Assembly (NCBI GenBank): GCA_036260415.1
Contig: DASZZX010000393.1
Span: 1-16,119, forward strand
Source: DASZZX01 sp036260415
Lineage (GTDB): Bacteria > Actinomycetota > Nitriliruptoria > Nitriliruptorales > JAHWKO01
DNA: 16,119 nucleotides
Reading direction: 5' to 3'
Below the pieces are notes generated by a model. It searched no databases, was not told the origin of the DNA, and saw only the letters and a program-made list of their open reading frames with translations. Made by a program: the position numbers and the translations under genes. This document shows, piece by piece, positions 14,006 through 16,119 of this stretch. Numbering within the stretch: position 1 is the stretch's first letter; every line of letters starts with the position of its first letter.

Positions 14006-14018
14006 TCACAGAGGGTAA
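14006..14018 (-). promoter_or_regulatory. BldD-box-like site and -10 upstream of the sigma operon
   Basis: The minus strand reads TTACCCTCTGTGA. It matches the BldD box TnACnC[A/T]GnGTnA, as I recall it, at every fixed position but the central G. TACCCT (14017-14012) doubles as a -10-like element, placing the transcript start near 14005, about 35 bases before the small membrane gene. No clear -35 is seen. The rest of the gap, 14019-14211, holds nothing I can name. Confidence 0.45.
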
Positions 14019-14211
14019 CCTCGGGGTGACGCTCGCGTGGCCCTTCCGAAGGACCGTTTCCGACCGTCCGAAGAGGCTAGTTCCCAGGGTTCGAGGGGCC
14101 GGCGGTCGGTCCTCATCCGGTCGAGCGCCCGGTTCGGGCCGGACGTCCGTTTCGTGACTCCCGGTGGCCCGTTCGACGGCGGGTGACGCCGCGCTCCTGG
14201 TGGTGTGCCGG

Positions 14212-15135
14212 TCAGACGTCCAGCGGGATCGGCGCGTCCTGCTCGAGTCCGACGGCCGGCGCCGTGGACGGTGGCCGGTCGGGACGCCCCAGGACGTCCT
14301 CGGCGGGGGCGCCCGCGAGCAGCTCGCGGCACTTGGCACGCTCGTGACGGAGGTAGCCGACCAGGGCCGCACGGTCGTCGAGGTAGCGGCGGCAGTCCAG
14401 CTCCAGCGTGATCGCTCCGCGGTACCCCGAGCTGGCCACCGCGCCCAGGAAGGCCGCGAGCGGCAGGATCCCGTGCCCGAGAGCCGCGTGGCTGTCGCGG
14501 CCGTTGCCGCGGTTGTCGGACACGTGGAGGTGGGCCGCCGCGCCACCCAGACGCTGCCAGGCCTCCAGGATGTCCACCTCGGTCACGCCGAAGTGGCTCG
14601 TGTCCAGCACCAGGTGGCGGAACTGGTTCAGGTGCTGGGGCTCCGTGTAACGGTGGAACCGCACCGGTCGTCCCAGGACGGGCACCGGGAAGAGGTTCTC
14701 CACGCCCACCTGCGTACCCAGCTCGGCGGCCTCCGCGTCGGCCTCCTCCAGCAGCCACCGGTGGAAGACGGTCTGCCACCGGAACGGCGGGTGGACGATC
14801 ATGAGCTGTGCGGCGAGGCCCGACGCGAGCTCCAAGGAGCGGCGGGCCTTGGCGGTGAGGTCGGTCCCGAACACCCGCCGGGTGAGCAGCAGGAAGGGCC
14901 CATGCACGATCGGGACGGTCACACCCTCACGGTCGGCTGCGGCCAGCACTCGCTCGGGGTCCTGCGTGGCCGGGTCCTGGGTGACCATCAGCTCGACCCC
15001 GTCGTAGCCCGCCTCGGCGATCACACCCATGGCCCAGTCGAGCGGGCGGGCGAACAGCGGCCCGGTCGAGGCCAGGAGGGGGGTCGGCGCCATGCGGCGC
15101 AGCGTACCTGCAGGCCGCTCCAGCCGACCGGCCAT
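14212..15135 (-). CDS. Sugar-phosphate isomerase/epimerase-like TIM barrel (AP endonuclease family 2)
   Basis: Xylose-isomerase-like TIM barrel with the ordered metal-site pattern of the family: IVHGPF (His), VGVENLFP (Glu), LDTSHFG (Asp, His), HLHVSDN (His, Asp) and ITLELD (Glu) near the C-terminus. Such proteins isomerise or epimerise sugars, or cut abasic sites. Short length and sequence style favour a sugar enzyme. Substrate unknown. ATG 15135 is 3 bases after the CAP-gene stop (TGAGAGATG), implying coupling, and gives 307 residues. ATG 15093 (293 residues) starts closer to the first barrel strand (TPLLASTGP) and has TACGCT 7 bases before it, so an internal leaderless start is possible. 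The last ~25 residues are a non-conserved tail. I recall a similar protein, Rv0498, near proC in M. tuberculosis. Confidence 0.82.
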   Translation of the reverse strand: MAGRLERPAGTLRRMAPTPLLASTGPLFARPLDWAMGVIAEAGYDGVELMVTQDPATQDPERVLAAADREGVTVPIVHGPFLLLTRRVFGTDLTAKARRSLELASGLAAQLMIVHPPFRWQTVFHRWLLEEADAEAAELGTQVGVENLFPVPVLGRPVRFHRYTEPQHLNQFRHLVLDTSHFGVTEVDILEAWQRLGGAAAHLHVSDNRGNGRDSHAALGHGILPLAAFLGAVASSGYRGAITLELDCRRYLDDRAALVGYLRHERAKCRELLAGAPAEDVLGRPDRPPSTAPAVGLEQDAPIPLDV

Positions 15136-15138
15136 CTC

Positions 15139-15933
15139 TCACCCGCCGCGGGCACCCGGCCGGACGGTCGGTGGCCGCGTCCGGGCCACCGTGACCGGCC
15201 ACGCCGGGGCGTAGTCGCCCGTGGCGCCCGTGCACGGCACGGCGAGCACGCTGCGGACGCACGGCCGGACCCAGGTGGACGGCGGGGTAGGGGCGCTGAC
15301 AGCGGCGGCCGGTGCGACCGTGGGGGCGACCGCAGGTCGGGGCGCGGCCGGGCTGGTGGGAGCTTGTGCGGTGCGTGGAGCGGCCGCCTCCTGGCGAGCG
15401 GCCGGCGCGGGCCGTGGCGCGGCGGCCGCCCCCTGAGGGGCGGGATCAGCCGTCGAGGGGGCCGCGGCGGTGGGCGTCGCCGCGGACTCGGGTTGGCGGA
15501 AGACCTGGCTGACCCACAGCAGCCCGTCGCGCACCTCGATCCCGACCCCGATCTCCGTGAAGCCCGCGTCGAGGATCACGGCGCGGTGGGTCGCCGACGC
15601 CATGAACTCGTCGTGCACCGCCTCGGTGCTCGGTCCGCGACCCACGTTCTCGCCCACCCGCTGCCAGCCGCTGACCTCGGCGCCCAGCTGAGCGTTGTGT
15701 GCCAGGCGCCCCTGATCCGCCATCCGCGCGCTGTGACCGCGAGCCACCTGTGTCAGGTCGGTGCGGACGGCCAGGCTCGGCAGGCCGGCGGCGGCGCGGG
15801 CGTGGTTGGCCGCGGCCACCAGTCGGGTCTCCGCGGACGGGTCGCCGGCCGCGACGGCGGGGCGCGCAACGGCGAGCGAGAGAGCCACGCAGCCCACCAG
15901 CGCCGCGATCCCAGCCCGCCTCGGTCCGCACAA
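15139..15933 (-). CDS. Secreted CAP/SCP-domain protein
   Basis: Exported protein of 264 residues with a signal peptide (hydrophobic 9-23, cleavage likely after PAVA near 28) and a CAP (SCP/PR-1) domain at about 32-148. Typical marks are NHARAAAGLPSL, VARGHSARMADQGRLAHN (conserved His), WQRVGENVGRGPS, HDEFMASATHRAVILDAGFTEIGVGI and LLWVSQVF. A Pro/Ala-rich linker (about 150-215) joins a short C-terminal module with two cysteines (RPCVRSVLAVPC). No LPXTG signal is present. The start is TTG 15933 with AGGAGG 8 bases upstream, an uncommon start codon but the best-supported one. Bacterial CAP proteins of the YkwD type have unknown biochemical roles, often in the envelope or in sporulation. The isomerase gene follows at once, so the two are probably one transcript. 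Confidence 0.88.
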   Translation of the reverse strand: MCGPRRAGIAALVGCVALSLAVARPAVAAGDPSAETRLVAAANHARAAAGLPSLAVRTDLTQVARGHSARMADQGRLAHNAQLGAEVSGWQRVGENVGRGPSTEAVHDEFMASATHRAVILDAGFTEIGVGIEVRDGLLWVSQVFRQPESAATPTAAAPSTADPAPQGAAAAPRPAPAARQEAAAPRTAQAPTSPAAPRPAVAPTVAPAAAVSAPTPPSTWVRPCVRSVLAVPCTGATGDYAPAWPVTVARTRPPTVRPGARGG

Positions 15934-15973
15934 CGTGGCCGCCTCCTGACCGTTGCGTCGACCGCGTCAGCGG

Positions 15974-15991
15974 GTCGAGCGCGCGCTCGAC
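15974..15991. promoter_or_regulatory. Perfect 18 bp palindrome upstream of the CAP gene
   Basis: GTCGAGCGCGCGCTCGAC is fully self-complementary and lies 41-58 bases before the TTG start of the CAP gene. It could be an operator or a hairpin in the 5' leader. CGCG-rich palindromes arise more easily by chance in such GC-rich DNA, but nine bases per arm is notable. Confidence 0.45.
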
Positions 15992-15998
15992 ACCGCGC

Positions 15999-16026
15999 CC
16001 AACGACCGAGATCCCACTTCGATGCG
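15999..16026 (-). promoter_or_regulatory. Weak sigma-BldN-like promoter candidate for the CAP gene
   Basis: On the minus strand CGCATC (16026-16021), 16 bases, CGTTGG (16004-15999). Nine of twelve bases agree with CGTAAC-N16-CGTTGA. Orientation and placement upstream of a secreted protein are right, but a match this loose is expected by chance several times in the window. Confidence 0.2.
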
Positions 16027-16046
16027 CCGCGGTGGATGCGCCGCGG
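16021..16046. repeat. Tandem 12 bp direct repeat
   Basis: GATGCGCCGCGG occurs at 16021-16032 and again at 16035-16046 (period 14). It lies in the 186-base stretch between the CAP gene and the window edge, overlapping the weak -35 candidate. It may be a regulator binding site for the CAP gene or for a divergent gene to the right. Confidence 0.4.
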
Positions 16047-16077
16047 ACGAGAGGGGCGCCCGCGGGGTGCGCTTGCG

Positions 16078-16083
16078 TAGGCT
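16078..16083 (+). promoter_or_regulatory. Possible -10 of a divergent gene beyond the right edge
   Basis: TAGGCT fits TAnnnT, and a TTGCG-like stretch lies only a few bases upstream rather than at -35 distance. A rightward gene may begin after the window. Support is weak. Confidence 0.2.
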
Positions 16084-16119
16084 GCGCGGCTCGCTGCCCG
16101 CGCACGGTCGCGGCCGAGG

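Noticed and set aside
14031..14040. Sigma-BldN-type promoter for the sigma operon itself (CGTCAC upstream of 14018)
   Set aside because: A CGTCAC lies nearby, but 16 bases on there is no CGTTGA-like box, so autoregulation at this promoter is not supported.
14080..14110. tRNA T-loop-like GGTTCGA
   Set aside because: The flanking bases do not form the T stem and no anticodon or acceptor stem can be drawn around it.
14164..16080. 638-codon + strand frame across the isomerase and CAP genes
   Set aside because: It spans two well-supported minus-strand genes and is rich in Arg, Gly and His. It shows no domain.

Overview
The window is chromosomal DNA from a very GC-rich actinobacterium. GTG starts are frequent, four-base GTGA stop/start overlaps recur, and the gene content is actinobacterial. 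It does not look like a typical Streptomyces or Mycobacterium. A deep-branching lineage such as Nitriliruptoria is my guess, and the sequence alone does not settle it. I see no insertion sequence, CRISPR array, tRNA, rRNA or phage gene.

The left two thirds (about 99-10022) read on the + strand. They start with proline dehydrogenase, then proC. A tightly overlapped cassette follows: a MacA-like lipoprotein adaptor, a LolD/MacB-type ATPase, a MacB/FtsX-type permease, and an AcuC-like class I deacetylase. Next come a 63-residue excisionase-type helix-turn-helix regulator with a palindrome directly against its start codon, an S-adenosylmethionine hydrolase of the DUF62 family, an atypical NAD-binding epimerase-like SDR, and a PlsC-type acyltransferase carrying an N-terminal Cys/His motif. 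The set proC, HTH, galE2-like SDR and acyltransferase matches, as I recall it, the order Rv0500-Rv0500A-Rv0501-Rv0502 in M. tuberculosis. It also lies near bldN in Streptomyces.

The right third reads on the - strand and converges on the first part at a strong hairpin (10089-10116). In the direction of transcription it holds a secreted CAP/SCP-domain protein, a sugar-phosphate isomerase-like TIM barrel, an untracked 28-residue single-pass membrane peptide, an ECF sigma factor of the BldN family, a DUF5667 membrane anti-sigma factor (RsbN-like), and an LPXTG cell-wall protein.

The most interesting signal is regulatory. Between the sigma and anti-sigma genes lies CGTAAC-N16-CGTTGA, which is, from memory, the exact consensus of Streptomyces sigma-BldN promoters. 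A two-mismatch version lies upstream of the LPXTG gene. Near-matches to the BldD box lie at the predicted promoters of the sigma-factor operon and of the HTH gene. In Streptomyces the corresponding genes (bldN and bdtA) are BldD targets as I recall. The window therefore looks like a compact 'bld' circuit, outside the classic sporulating genera, that controls a sortase-anchored surface protein.
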